From Epithemia pelagica (lineage: Eukaryota > Bacillariophyta > Bacillariophyceae > Surirellales > Surirellaceae), in NCBI GenBank assembly GCA_946965045.2, contig OX337232.1, forward strand, positions 558,001-622,000: DNA of 64,000 nucleotides, in the 5' to 3' direction. The stretch's first letter is position 1; every line of letters begins with the position of its first letter. Below are positions 22,695-33,753 of the stretch, one piece after another. The translations under genes and the position numbers were made by a program. Below the pieces are notes generated by a model, which was given only the letters and a program-made list of their open reading frames with translations, made no database searches and was not told where the DNA came from.

Positions 22695-23702
22695 TTAACG
22701 GTAGTAGTCATCATCTTTCTTTCCACCAGACTTGTCCATTTTGCTCTTCTTGCTCTTGTCCATCTTGCTCTTATCCATCTTGCTCTTGTCTTTCTTGCCA
22801 CTATAGTCGTCATCGTAGCCCTTGCCCTTACCCTTAGTAGGAGGTTCCGGTTCGTAGCCCTTGCCCTTACCCTTTGTAGGTGGTTCCGGTTCGTAGCCCT
22901 TGCCCTTACCCTTTGTAAAAGGTTCCGGTTCGTAGCCCTTGCCCTTACCCTTTGTAGGAGGTTCCGGTTCGTAGCCCTTTCCTTTGCCCTTTGTAGGAGG
23001 CTCACTGTAGCCTTTTCCTTTGCCCTTACCCTTGGCAGGTGGTTCGGGTTCAGATCCCTTGCCCTTACCCTTGGCTGGAGGTTCTTCCATCTCGTATCCC
23101 TTGCCCTTACCCTTTGTAGGAGGTTCCATTTTGTAGCCCTTTCCTTTTCCTATGGTAGGTGGCTCTTCGTAGCCCTTTCCTTTTCCTTTGGAGGGAGGCT
23201 CTGGTTCATATCCCTTGCTCTTCATCATCATCATCATCTTGCCAGATTCCTTCTTTCCTCGGCTGCTGTCATCATATCCCTTGCCCTTGGCGGGAGGTTC
23301 CATTTCGTAGCCCTTGCCCTTTGACGGTGGCTCAGCTTCGTAACCCTTTCCTTTACCCTTGCTAGGAGGCTCCATTTCGTATCCTTTGCCTTTACCCTTG
23401 GCTGGTGGTTCAGGTTCGGATCCCTTGCCTTTGCCTTTTGCAGGAGGCTCCATCTCGTAACCCTTGCCTTTTCCCTTGGAGGAGTCCATTCCCTTGCTTG
23501 ATTCCTTCTTTCCCTTGCTGCTGCTATCATCATCATATCCCTTGCCCTTACCCTTGGCCGGTGGTTCAGGCTCGTATCCCTTGCCCTTGGTAGGATATAC
23601 GGGGTCGGCCTTGAGGTCACGGAGATCAAACTCTGCTGTATCGGCCAGTACGCCACTGTTCAAAAGCAAGGAGAGTGTCACGGCTGCGAACGAGTACTTC
23701 AT
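22695..23702 (-). CDS. Secreted KGKGY-repeat protein 1, candidate biosilica/cell-wall protein
   Basis: Single exon, 335 residues, ATG at 23702. Residues 1–20 are a clear signal peptide (MKYSFAAVTLSLLLNSGVLA). Residues ~27–30 contain R-D-L, which fits the RXL processing motif seen after signal peptides in diatom silaffins and cingulins. The rest is about 20 variants of a 12–15-residue unit, KGKGKGYEPEPPA, with Lys at alternate positions, one Tyr and a Glu-Pro acidic patch. It is broken by a Ser/Asp/Lys segment with four consecutive Met (~153–156) and ends in MDKSK repeats and KKDDDYYR. Alternating Lys–Gly with acidic patches gives a zwitterionic, intrinsically disordered chain that could carry modified lysines. 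Biosilica or matrix function is inferred. Its paralogue lies 1.8 kb upstream in the same orientation. Confidence 0.85.
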   Translation of the reverse strand: MKYSFAAVTLSLLLNSGVLADTAEFDLRDLKADPVYPTKGKGYEPEPPAKGKGKGYDDDSSSKGKKESSKGMDSSKGKGKGYEMEPPAKGKGKGSEPEPPAKGKGKGYEMEPPSKGKGKGYEAEPPSKGKGYEMEPPAKGKGYDDSSRGKKESGKMMMMMKSKGYEPEPPSKGKGKGYEEPPTIGKGKGYKMEPPTKGKGKGYEMEEPPAKGKGKGSEPEPPAKGKGKGKGYSEPPTKGKGKGYEPEPPTKGKGKGYEPEPFTKGKGKGYEPEPPTKGKGKGYEPEPPTKGKGKGYDDDYSGKKDKSKMDKSKMDKSKKSKMDKSGGKKDDDYYR

Positions 23703-23880
23703 GGTGATGAATCCAAAAAAAGAATGTCGGGGTGAGGAGGCTTGGTTCGAGATTGATCGAAACCTGAAATTATGAGACCGACCATCCGGTCTTTGTCGTT
23801 TCGCACCTCTGGGTTCCTCTCTCGGGATGGTTTGAATTTGGTGGGTGTGCAGGCGTTCTCAGTTTTTAAATATCCCTGAA
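23703..23880 (-). promoter_or_regulatory. Promoter region of KGKGY gene 1
   Basis: Shares with the promoter at 26377–26560 the element CTCATAATTTC-x-GGTTTC (minus strand, 23758–23776) and the piece AATTCAAACCAT further upstream (~23827–23840). A TATA-like TATTTAAAAACT lies at about 23861–23873. The shared order suggests co-regulation of the paralogues. Confidence 0.5.
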
Positions 23881-25482
23881 CAACGTTCATGTTCACGAAA
23901 TATATACGACCGGCGTGCGTGTATCAACGGACCACATGAAATCAGTCGTTCCTAATCCTCTTATGCAAGATGGATAACGGAGCACGTGTATCCTTACGTT
24001 CGAGTCGTCACATTTTTGGAGGTGCACGCAAACGAGACCGACATGGAACACAAGCTCTCAAATCTCATCCAATCCAAACTCACACGAGTGTACAACAGAC
24101 AACAGACAACAGACAACAGTTTGATTTCGATCGATGGTTCATATTCATATGCCTCCCACTCCCACTCCCACACATACATCAGGTTTGTTTAATTTGACCT
24201 TGTGTATATGGACACGTTTGAACTCATCGTGTCTCATAAGAAAGAAGAAAGGCGAGCGTGGCTTTGCTTGTGCGCCTCCAAACTACAAACAAAATACAAC
24301 TGTCAAACGACGGAGTTGTTGTGGCTTCGACCTGCCTGAACGACTGAACAGTCATCTGTTTCGACTATCGCGCCTCTGCATTTGACTTTGACGGAGTAGA
24401 GAGATATTGGTCGGAACCAAACTCGTAATTCAAAACAATCTCTTTCGTTGTTTGGAATAGAGTCTGAGGTATCACCACCACTTGCAAGTTTCCGCCTGGA
24501 GTAAAAGTGTGGAACGAGCAAAAAAGGTCGAACTCGATGCCTCAATGCGTTCCGTCCAACGTTGTGCTTCAGTAGCAATGATCAGTCGTACGGCCTCTCG
24601 ATGGATATCAATAATCAGTCGTACTGCCTCTCAATGGATATCCTCGTAGCAACATTGGAGGAAAACGGTTGTCTCCTAAACTCCTAAAATCCCAAACGTT
24701 TTGGACGATCGAAGCCTGATCCAGGAAAAAGCAGTCGGTTATCGTAAAAAAGAGTCCTTATCATGCTAGACTAAAGTCATAATTTGTCTGAACGCCATGC
24801 GATTTGGTGATTACTGATCGGTTAAAAAAAGGATTTTGGGATTAACCGTTTTCCTCCATTGTGTGTCAACTTACCTAGGCTTTCTTTGGTGGGAGACTTT
24901 GCCACAACGGAACGAATTAGGAAAAAAGAAAGAACAACGAGTCCACCCGAAGAAAGAGCAATGTCCTAGTCGTTGCAGTAGAGCATTTCGTAGGCATGTG
25001 CAGCTGATCGAAATATTCTACACATCACTAGATACTCCTACCTTGAGTCTGCACACTGCAAAGACGTACTGAGTGTTGCTAATCGATGATACTTCGAATC
25101 CTGCTATGAGACTTGATCAGAGCTCGTACAAAGAGAAATAAAATGGGAAGACTTGTTGATGTGAAGAAAAGTAGAATTCTAGAGTATACTTAGAAATGAT
25201 ACAATACTCCAGTCAATTGCCTTCCGAGTGAAGGAGAAAAAGCGGATCCCAGTGCCGCAGCACACATGGGTCCACAGATGATAGTAGTCGTACAACAAAG
25301 CGTCATAGAGCAAAAGGATTGCGTCCCACAACAACGCCAGTCATTTATTCCTTTGGTAACAGTGCCCGAGCACACCGTTCCAACAATGCCTCTAAACCTT
25401 GTCAGCAACCATTCCATGGTCGTTTCACAGCTGGTCTCCTTGTTCCAGTCCACCAATTACTCCGTCACTGTCCATCCACAGT
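23881..25482. other. Spacer between the two KGKGY genes; short tandem repeats only
   Basis: No gene recognised. ACAACAG is repeated four times at about 24091–24118, and a ~36-bp unit (AATCAGTCGTACTGCCTCTC) occurs twice in tandem at about 24580–24650. Confidence 0.45.
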
Positions 25483-26376
25483 TTATCGGTAATAATCGTC
25501 ATCCTTCTTGCCGCTGTCCTTCTTGCCGCTGTCCTTCTTGCCACTGTCCTTCTTGCCACTATCGTCTTTGTCGCCCTTCTCCTTCTTGCCCGACTTCTTG
25601 TCCTTCTTGTCGCTGTAGTCGCTATCATCGTATCCCTTGCCCTTACCCTTGGAAGGTGGTTCAGGTTCATATCCCTTGCCCTTACCCTTGGCAGGAGGTT
25701 CCGGTTCGTATCCCTTGCCCTTACCCTTGGCAGGAGGTTCGGTGTATCCTTTTCCTTTGCCCTTGGCTGGAGGTTCGTATCCCTTTCCTTTGCCCTTGGT
25801 GGGTGGCTCGGTGTATCCTTTTCCTTTGCCCTTGGCTGGAACCTCGGTCTCATATCCTTTACCCTTGCCCTTGGTAGGAGGTTCGGTGTATCCCTTGCCC
25901 TTTCCTTTAGCAGGTGCCTCGGTTTCATATCCCTTGCCCTTTCCTTTGCCCTTGGCAGGAGCTTCAGTTTCATATCCCTTGCCTTTTCCTTTGCCCTTGG
26001 CAGGAGCTTCAGTTTCGTATCCCTTGCCCTTACCCTTGGCAGGCGGTTCTGGTTCGTATCCCTTGCCCTTACCCTTGGCAGGAGGTTCTTCCATCTCGTA
26101 TCCCTTGCCCTTCATCATCATCTTGCCAGATTCCTTCTTTCCTCGGCTGCTGCTATCATCGTATCCCTTGCCCTTGGCCGGCGGTTCCATTTCGTAGCCC
26201 TTGCCCTTGGTAGGTGGCTCGGTGTATCCCTTGCCTTTGCCCTTGGCCGGTGCCGGAGTGGGAAATTGGGGATGGGCCTTGAGATCACGAACATTCAAGT
26301 CAGTCGTAGAATCGGCCAATACACTGCTGCTGCTTAGGGCAAGCATGAAGGCGACGGAGGCAATGGAGTACTTCAT
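25483..26376 (-). CDS. Secreted KGKGY-repeat protein 2, paralogue of the gene at 22.7–23.7 kb
   Basis: Single exon, 297 residues, ATG at 26376. Residues 1–21 are a signal peptide (MKYSIASVAFMLALSSSSVLA), followed by V-R-D-L-K, again an RXL-like site at the same distance as in paralogue 1. The repeat units are KGKGKGYETEAPA, KGKGYTEPPT and KGKGYEPEPPA, so Thr replaces some acidic prolines. A DSSSRGKKESGKMMMKGKG segment matches the Met-rich break in paralogue 1. The tail has KKDSG units and ends KKDDDYYR, identical to paralogue 1, so both ends are conserved while the repeat core has been rearranged. Function is not established. The signal peptide and composition point to an extracellular or silica-deposition-vesicle protein. 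Confidence 0.85.
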   Translation of the reverse strand: MKYSIASVAFMLALSSSSVLADSTTDLNVRDLKAHPQFPTPAPAKGKGKGYTEPPTKGKGYEMEPPAKGKGYDDSSSRGKKESGKMMMKGKGYEMEEPPAKGKGKGYEPEPPAKGKGKGYETEAPAKGKGKGKGYETEAPAKGKGKGKGYETEAPAKGKGKGYTEPPTKGKGKGYETEVPAKGKGKGYTEPPTKGKGKGYEPPAKGKGKGYTEPPAKGKGKGYEPEPPAKGKGKGYEPEPPSKGKGKGYDDSDYSDKKDKKSGKKEKGDKDDSGKKDSGKKDSGKKDSGKKDDDYYR

Positions 26377-26560
26377 GGTGTTTGGTGGGGTGTTGTAATG
26401 GTTTGAAGTGGAGATGAAACCGGAAATTATGAGAACACAAGAGTGTGAAGGTTTTGGTTTTGAGTTTTGATGGCATGGATGGGGATGGCGGTTGGAATGG
26501 TTTGAATTGTAGCGCTGGCCGTGCCTGCTTTGTTCACTCTTAAGTATTCTACCAACGGCT
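26377..26560 (-). promoter_or_regulatory. Promoter region of KGKGY gene 2
   Basis: Carries CTCATAATTTCCGGTTTC (minus strand, ~26415–26432) and AATTCAAACCATTCC (~26494–26508), matching the paralogue promoter in sequence and order. An AATACTTAAG stretch (~26541–26550) may be the TATA-like box. Confidence 0.5.
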
Positions 26561-27362
26561 CTGAAAGCCGTTACGCTCTTCTTATGATCTTGACAACTGA
26601 TTTTGGGGGATTTGGTCTTGACAACTGCATCCGGAAGACAACGGTCGAAGATTCAAATCACTCGTGACCAACCGAGTTCGGGATCGAAAAACTATGAAGC
26701 TAGCGTAGGTAGCTGGGTAGCTATACTCCTCTATGAAACAGTTCCTCTCTCGAACGGCAAACCTAGAGGTCTCCAAAAGAAACAGATGAAGCGGTACGGA
26801 TACGTTGATTTGGCTCGTCCTTCGACTTGTCCTATTGTATGGGTCCCACACCTCTCTCGGCAAAAGGCGGATGGCACACGACGCTGATAGAATTGGGAAT
26901 GGACGCGCGTTCGGAGGTCCAGCAACAAATAATCACATCCAAAACCCTTGTGTTGGATTCGATTCAAGACGGTACACCTAGGTAACGTAGACGAGGTACT
27001 GGACCATTCTCTCGTGCACAAGATTCTCTGAGTAAGGGGGGCTCCATGTCCGCTCTATTGAATACTACATAATCCTTCCCCTCTCTACTATCGAGGTCGT
27101 CTCGCTCGTTCCGTTTTGAGAGAAAAATTGGTATCCAACCAGACCAGCACACGAAGCAGTACGAACTAGTAGATATCAATGCCGATCCAGTTTCGGTACC
27201 GTGGAGTCAGCATCGAGATGTGGATTTGGTTCGAGGTTGGGATGCGCCAAGACGAGAGGTTCGTCCCGTGCCAGAGAGAGAGTATGGTGGCGTGTCCCAT
27301 TCGAGGTTCCATGGCTCATGTGTGTACAGGCATGCGAGTGTACAGTAGATCGTTTCGCAGCA
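26561..27362. other. Intergenic region, nothing recognised
   Basis: No repeat or gene signature beyond short accidental frames; it contains the 3' flank of the histidine phosphatase. Confidence 0.4.
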
Positions 27363-28550
27363 TTACACGCTACTTGTTCTCGTTGTCGTCGTCGTTGTTG
27401 TTGTTGTTGGAACCGAATCCTCAAAATCCATGGTCCTTGTTGTCGAGTCACCGACGACCTCCTGCAATCGAGGCGGGTTCAAATCGGCCCAGCGTACGGT
27501 TCGATATTGACAATTGGCAAAACTGGATTGCAACATCCATTGCATGACGCCATGATGACACACAACGACAATATGCAGTGGTGATTGTGAATCGTTTTGC
27601 TGTGATTGTTGTGCTTGAAAGGCATTTTGCAATTTGTGGTACAAGCGTGTCATGCGATGGTCAAAGACGTCTTGCGGTTCTCCCGGACAGGCATAACGTT
27701 GTCGACGTCCCGTCGGTCGCCATTCAATATAGGAATCCAACGATTGGGGCGACCACCACCAACCACCCGACAAGTCGGTGCCTTGTTGTTGTGGTTCTTG
27801 TTCTTGTTGTGGACAACAGGCGTGAAAATCCACGAAGGGAAATTCCGGTTGCAAGTCGTTGACGGATCGTCCGACATCGGAAATGAGATAGAGACGTTCG
27901 GCCGCTTCGGGCCAGGCGACAATGGATGATTGGTTCGAGTTCTGGTTGTTATTGTTGTTCCATAAGAGGGAATGCAGGTGCGGATGCAACCCGTACGTAT
28001 ACGTTTGCAAGGCTCGTGTCAAGGGACTGACCACCACCAAATCGCACCGGGTCCACGGACTCTTGTCGACGTTGACGGCCACGGCTCGTTCGCGGGCCAT
28101 GCGATCGTTCAAGGCTTGGACTTGGTCCTGACCGCGTGGCGACAAGGGAGCATCGCGATACAGGGACAATGATGTGTCGTCGCCAAAGACATCGGTAAAG
28201 CCGGGCTGTCCAAAGGCCTTGCCACCCCTGGATCCACCCAAGTATTCATTCATGTAGGAACAGCCATGACGGACAAAGGTCACCAGACACTGGTCGTCGT
28301 TCAGTGGCGGTGTGGTGGTTTGAGTGGTTGTCCGGTGATGATTGTTGTTGGAATGGGACATTCCCACCGCCAAGGACGACCGCATGATACGAGACGAGGA
28401 TCGTACCGTAGTTCGTGGTGTTCGTGTCGTCGTCGTCGTTGGGACAAGTACCCACGACCATGCACCACGAGGCATGCTACCGAATCCAAGGAAAACCACA
28501 ACACCCAGGAGCACAAGATTCATCCTCGTCGTTGTCGTCGTCTTCGTCAT
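27363..28550 (-). CDS. Secreted or organellar histidine phosphatase (phosphoglycerate-mutase-like)
   Basis: Single exon, 395 residues, ATG at 28550. Residues ~10–32 are hydrophobic (MNLVLLGVVVFLGFGSMPRGAWS), a signal or transit peptide. The catalytic RHG is at ~94–96 (FVRHGCSYMNE). SPLTRALQT at ~170 supplies the second conserved Arg, and VVCHHGVMQW at ~329–338 carries the second catalytic His. The line-up is that of the branch-1 histidine phosphatases, which use a phospho-His intermediate. The substrate cannot be told: metabolic phosphatases and protein phosphatases of this fold look alike. Asn/Gln/Ser-rich insertions lie around 190–200 and 310–322. A Trp/Ser-rich stretch (GGWWWSPQSLDSYIEWRP) resembles plant and algal relatives. 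The first residues are Thr-rich, from ACG repeats. Confidence 0.85.
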   Translation of the reverse strand: MTKTTTTTRMNLVLLGVVVFLGFGSMPRGAWSWVLVPTTTTTRTPRTTVRSSSRIMRSSLAVGMSHSNNNHHRTTTQTTTPPLNDDQCLVTFVRHGCSYMNEYLGGSRGGKAFGQPGFTDVFGDDTSLSLYRDAPLSPRGQDQVQALNDRMARERAVAVNVDKSPWTRCDLVVVSPLTRALQTYTYGLHPHLHSLLWNNNNNQNSNQSSIVAWPEAAERLYLISDVGRSVNDLQPEFPFVDFHACCPQQEQEPQQQGTDLSGGWWWSPQSLDSYIEWRPTGRRQRYACPGEPQDVFDHRMTRLYHKLQNAFQAQQSQQNDSQSPLHIVVVCHHGVMQWMLQSSFANCQYRTVRWADLNPPRLQEVVGDSTTRTMDFEDSVPTTTTTTTTTRTSSV

Positions 28551-30167
28551 GATACGGATGAATGGGGATCTGCTGCTTTAGGATATATGTGGCTCTGCTT
28601 TCTTTTGTTTTTGCAGGCAATCGATGGCAATGCCTTTGGATGTGACGAAAAAAAGAGGGGCAATGACGTGTTTTATGTGTGATGACTCCTACTCTATTGT
28701 GCGCGACTCATTTTTGTATTCACTGACCACGCTCGCGTGTGTCGCCTCCATCCACAACCCACAACAACAACGACAAACGACAACCAACACCATGCCTTGC
28801 CATAATACCTACCATCGTCCCGAACAACAACAGCCAGGTGATTGGTCCACAGAGCTCTCCCTCTATGGTCGGCACGAGAATCGAACGAAATGAGGTGCCG
28901 ACACGATCTCGCCGTGGTAGAGGTTTGGCCAAAAGCGCTCACAGTGGCAAAACTCCCCGAACAAAGGGACGACGACAACGACGAGGTGCCCCGACACGAT
29001 CGCCACGGACACCACGAAAGCACGAATCCCGCGATTGGAGGAGTGCCTCCTTCGCAGTTTAGTTACTCCTCCCTCGGTTCCATTGGACGAATGGACGAAA
29101 TCCATTGGCACCCTTCGACCCCGTTTCGTTTGGATCCAAAACAGTATGATGATGACAAGGGTTGGAATCATTGGGCAGTTTTTGTGTTCTTCATCGAGAG
29201 GGTTTTCAGTTCTCTCCAATGACGACAACAAGTTGTCATTGAAAACGTCGCACCAAACGGCCAATCCGACTGTTTGGATTCATGGATGCATTTGTGCATT
29301 TCATTCTACAATCGATTGAGAATGATTTGCTCCAGTGCATTGTTGACGAGTCAAAATTGGAGAGCCATGGTCGATTGTTCTCAGCAGCTCGTCCCTCGTT
29401 TCCACCATTCCCGCCAGGTTCGACAAGAAGGAGGGACGGAATCCGTTTCCACCTTTCACCGGTTTCATGCAAAAGAGCATGACGCAAGATAGATGGAACC
29501 ATGTGGCAGTTTCCTTTCTCCATGACATGCCTTGACACCATAGAGTAGGAGAAACGAGCGACACGCAGCAACGACCACAGGTGCTACTCTCGGTTTATGG
29601 ATCGTCGACTGTCGTTGTCGTTGTCGTGGTATCTGCTGCAAGAACAACGAATGATGGGACTGGAACAAGTGGCGACTCCAGCTGCAGCAGCCAATGCCGT
29701 GGCCCACCTCTCCTGCGGAACAACTAGTTTTGTGTGACTTGTTCCTAGAGCCGGAAGGATAGTGACATGGATGGGATAGTGACATGGATGGAACTGTTCT
29801 TTCCACAATCTATTATAATCCATTTGGTCACTCGTAGAGACAAAGTGTAGAACACATGCTATATTGAAGGGGTTTCTATTCTACCATGCCAAGAAGCTCA
29901 AACAAGCTCGAGAAGCATTGCGAACCACATCTTCTGCGAAAAAAAGTGGGTGTACATCGACTGAGTCGAACTCAGTCTCGTACAATCATTCCAAGTATCA
30001 TCAAATGGATCAGGGTTTCCTTTGTTGTCGAAAGCCGATACAGCGTAGTCGCCGGCGTGACCAACCATGTTGTACATGGGAATGGGAACGTCGACAGTTT
30101 CCAATCCAGTCAACCTCACATAACGGGAATCCCGGTGGAATCTCCAGTTCCCCTCTGTCACTAGTGC
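28551..30167. other. Region with decayed tail-anchored-family sequence
   Basis: About 29240–29560 (minus strand) matches the intron and exon 2 of the tail-anchored family (stretches like GGNGFRPSFLSNLAGM and SISFSIDCRMKCT in shifted frames) without an intact frame. About 29560–29800 matches the module also at 36.45–36.75 and 41.05–41.35 kb. About 29850–30167 is the conserved 3' flank of copy B. Confidence 0.55.
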
Positions 30168-30779
30168 TTAGCGGCGACCATATGCAATGGCGAGGCTGAC
30201 AGCTACTGATGACGCAAAGAGTGTTCCGCCGGCAATCCAGGAGGACGTTACCATGGACTTAGATATATTGTCGGAGGACGTTACCATGGACTTAGATACA
30301 TTGTCGGAGGACGTTACCATGGACTTAGATATATTGTCCATAGACTTTGCGGTATTGTCGGTCGATTTTGCCAATGCCAAGTGGGCACAACTAAATGTGC
30401 TGGAACCCCTGGCAAAAGCGCCAAACGGCCATGACGTCTGTTTGGAATCTTCGATACACTGCATCATTTGTTTCTGTGTCGATTACAGCAAGACAAAGCC
30501 GGGTGAGAGACATTGGAAAAGATATTGGAGAGACAGGTGAAGCTCCATTCCCGGTGATTGTCAACTGTTCTCAGCAGTGGTTCCCTCTTCCTAATTCCTG
30601 CGAGGTTCGATAGGAAGAATGAACTGAATCCGTTTCCACCTTCCACCCACTTCATCCAGAAGATCATGATGCAGGATATAACCATTTGTCAGTTTTCTTC
30701 ATCAATGACATACCTCTAAGTGTTCTAAATTCGACGACTCGTTGAGAGTGTTATTGGTTTCGTTTGCAGAGCTGCTCAT
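30168..30779 (-). pseudogene. Tail-anchored family copy B, frameshifted
   Basis: Exon 1 30714–30779 encodes 22 codons (MSSSANETN … LEHLE) and ends at GTATGT. The acceptor AACAG before TTG is kept at about 30560. Exon 2 has two single-T losses relative to copy D (in ATCTTTTCC and in CGGCTTTGTC), so the spliced frame runs into a stop. The frame with the family end is open from 30467 to 30168. It contains three 11-residue units (NISKSMVTSSD), a hydrophobic anchor and terminal YGRR. The repeats are not closely similar in sequence to those of copies C and E, so they expanded separately. Confidence 0.65.
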
Positions 30780-31128
30780 ACAGTGTTGGCTGCTTTTCAC
30801 GATTTTTGTGAAAACCAAAAAGCAAAACGACAACCCGGATATGGAGCCATTATGTGCGACTCCTCATTGGAAACGTTTGTTTTCTTCAAATAGTTTTTGC
30901 ATATATTTGTCCGTTCCGCAAGGGAAGATTCCATTGTGAACAAAGCACGCTGGAGGAGCGCTTGGTCTCCAAGCCTGTCGTTTTCCAACGCCTAGGTAGT
31001 TTATTGTTCCATTTTGAGATTGGATGGGCATAGTATCAAAACCAAATTCATTCAACGAGTCCTCGTCGTCCTGCAAGTGTATTCATGGACAGTCACCATT
31101 CATTCCAAGTACTAGATACACAACCAAC
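30780..31128. other. Spacer between copy B and the SNF2 gene
   Basis: Leader of copy B and 3' flank of the SNF2 gene; nothing else seen. Confidence 0.4.
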
Positions 31129-33722
31129 TTACTCATAATAATCACTCTCATCGTAGTAGTTGCCGTGGTTGGATTGCAAAGAATCGTCGTAGAATTGCCC
31201 AGAATTGTCGTCATTTTGTATATCCCCTGTAGATGATGACGGATATGGAGACGACGGAGCACTGGACCGATGGGTGGGTTGACTACTACTAGTAGATGGC
31301 ATGGTATCTTTCGGAATGTCTTTGTACCCCATCTGCCGTAGCGCCTCTCGTAAGTTGGGACGATTGACCCAGACACGCTGTCGAAGGATCCATTCGCGAT
31401 ACGAAAGCGGAACTTCTTGCCATTTTAGTCCGGTGTGTTTTCCAAAGTCAAAAACATAGTCCGCGGCCAAAGACCTGTCGGATGGACGCGACGGGACGGT
31501 CCTATGGTGTTGTTGTTGGGAATGCGACTGTGACCGCATCCGGCTCTGAGACTGTTGTTTATCGTAATACTGAGCCATGTTTGGTCGCAGTGGTAGACTG
31601 AGGGATACTGGATGTGGTCTCGTTTCGGGCGGATGCTCATTCACGAAACCACGGTCCAACAGGGCTCGCCAGAGTGCTGGTCGTCCTTTCCATATGTTGG
31701 GGTTTTTGACCACGAATTGAATATAGTCAACGGGCACATCTTCCAAAGGTAACCCACGGTGCTTACCAAAATCAAACACATAGTGTTCTGGCCTCCGATG
31801 CGGTTGTTCGTCCTTTGGAGATTGCAATGGTTGAAAGATATGTTGAATTTGCGCCTGTTTGGACACGAGTGTTTTGGCCAGCCATTCGTCAAGGGTATTC
31901 GGAAAGACGTAATATTGAACTTGAACGCAATGAGGTTGTCCCACACGATGACATCGGTCTTCGGCTTGAACCATGACACCGGGAGACCAATCCAATTCCA
32001 AAAACACGACCCGTGAGGCGGCCGTCAAGGTGAGGCCCACTCCGGCGGCTCGGATGCCTCCCACAAAGACAGATACATGGGGGTCGTTTTGAAAACGTTG
32101 CACGGACTCCATCCGATCCTCCAAAGACATGCCACCCCGAACACAGACGGCTCGCTCTGGCCCAAAATATTTCATCAATCCCTCTATCAAATGAATGTGA
32201 TGACAAAAGACGACCACTTTGGGGGACGGATTTTGTTCCTTGTTATTACCATCAGCAGACTCGCGGGCCTCGGTCAAGGTATGTTCCAACAGCTCCACAG
32301 CTGGTTCCAGTTTTTGAAGCGCTGTTTCTCGTCGGACGCGAGCCAAGATACCCATCAAGCCTTGATCGGAAACTTCCCTGTGGTCACTTTCGTCGTCGCT
32401 CACAGTATAGTTTTGCAAGCATGACGCGGATACTCCAAGGTGGGATTCCAAATAGCTGAGTAAGTGGTGATCGGCCAAGGAACCAAACTCTTGCAAGTTG
32501 GTAGGATTTCTTTCTTCTTCTTCTTCTTCTTCTTCTTTTTCGTCTTGCAAATCAAAGTCCTCCTCCAATGCCCCGTCGGCCGTTGCTTTTGGTACGGCGA
32601 AAGGGGTTTCGTGTTCCAATCCCAAGAGGGCACGGATTCGTTGTCGTTCGCCATGGCCCGTTGTGGACAAGGATGATGTTGTTGTTGTTGTTGTTGTTGT
32701 GGATGTTGGCAGTAACAAGACACACGATCGTACCTTGGGTGGCAATTGTCTTAAGACATTCTCCTTGTGCCGTCGCAACATGATTGGTTGCATACGATCT
32801 CGTAATTCGGACAAGTTGGACGATCCCGAGGTATCCATGCGTACAAATGGTTTACCCTGACTGGATCGACCCATGACTTGTTTGGGATCGCAATAGCGTT
32901 CCGTAAATGCGGTAAAGGATTCGGAAAATTCAAACACTTGTTTGGTCCTGCGGTTGTTGGATGGATGGGACGAGGCATGGGAGGGCCATGGCGAGGAGGA
33001 GGATAACAATGGCTGGGATACCGGGTCGGACGTTGTTGGTTGGGTGGCAGTCTCCCTCGCAATGGCAGACAATAGGGGATAGAGTTCCTCGGGTCGATTC
33101 ATCATGGGTGTCCCGGTCAAAAGCCAAAGGTATCGAGAGGCAATGCCGGGATATTGGGAACTGTCATTGCCGAGAATAGCCTTGGTCCGTTGGGATGTTC
33201 GTGATTTTAGGTAATGTGCTTCATCGCAAATCAGGACATCATAGCACGTCGCTTTCGACGCTCCTGTGATTGGAACTTGTTCGTCGAAATCATCATGATC
33301 AATTTCGACGTCCTTGTCTTGCTCGTTTGTACTCCTCTTGTTGGTTTTCGTTTTCTTCTTGTTCTTCTTTTTTGTCACGGCATGGACATGTCCATTGGGT
33401 GTTTGAATGCGTGTTTTATATTTGTGACACAAGTCGTAATTGATCAATGTAATGGACACGGAGGTTGACCCCGCACTTGAGCTCGTGTGCTCTTGGTCTT
33501 GTTGTTGTTGTTGTTGTGTTTTCGAGGACGTGAGTGTCTGCAGCGTATACGGTACCGTCATCCATTGACTCAATTCACTTTGCCATACTCCCAAGACAGA
33601 TTTGGGACACACAATCAAGACATGCCAAACACGGCCGTCCTCCTCCTGTTCGAGTACCAGTTCATTCAAGGCTTGAATGGATTGCACCGTCTTGCCCAAG
33701 CCCATCTAAGAATGCCGACAAG

Positions 33723-33753
<31 letters not shown>

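Noticed and set aside
27179-28682. Several plus-strand frames opposite the histidine phosphatase
   Set aside because: They overlap a complete catalytic frame on the other strand and show no domain.
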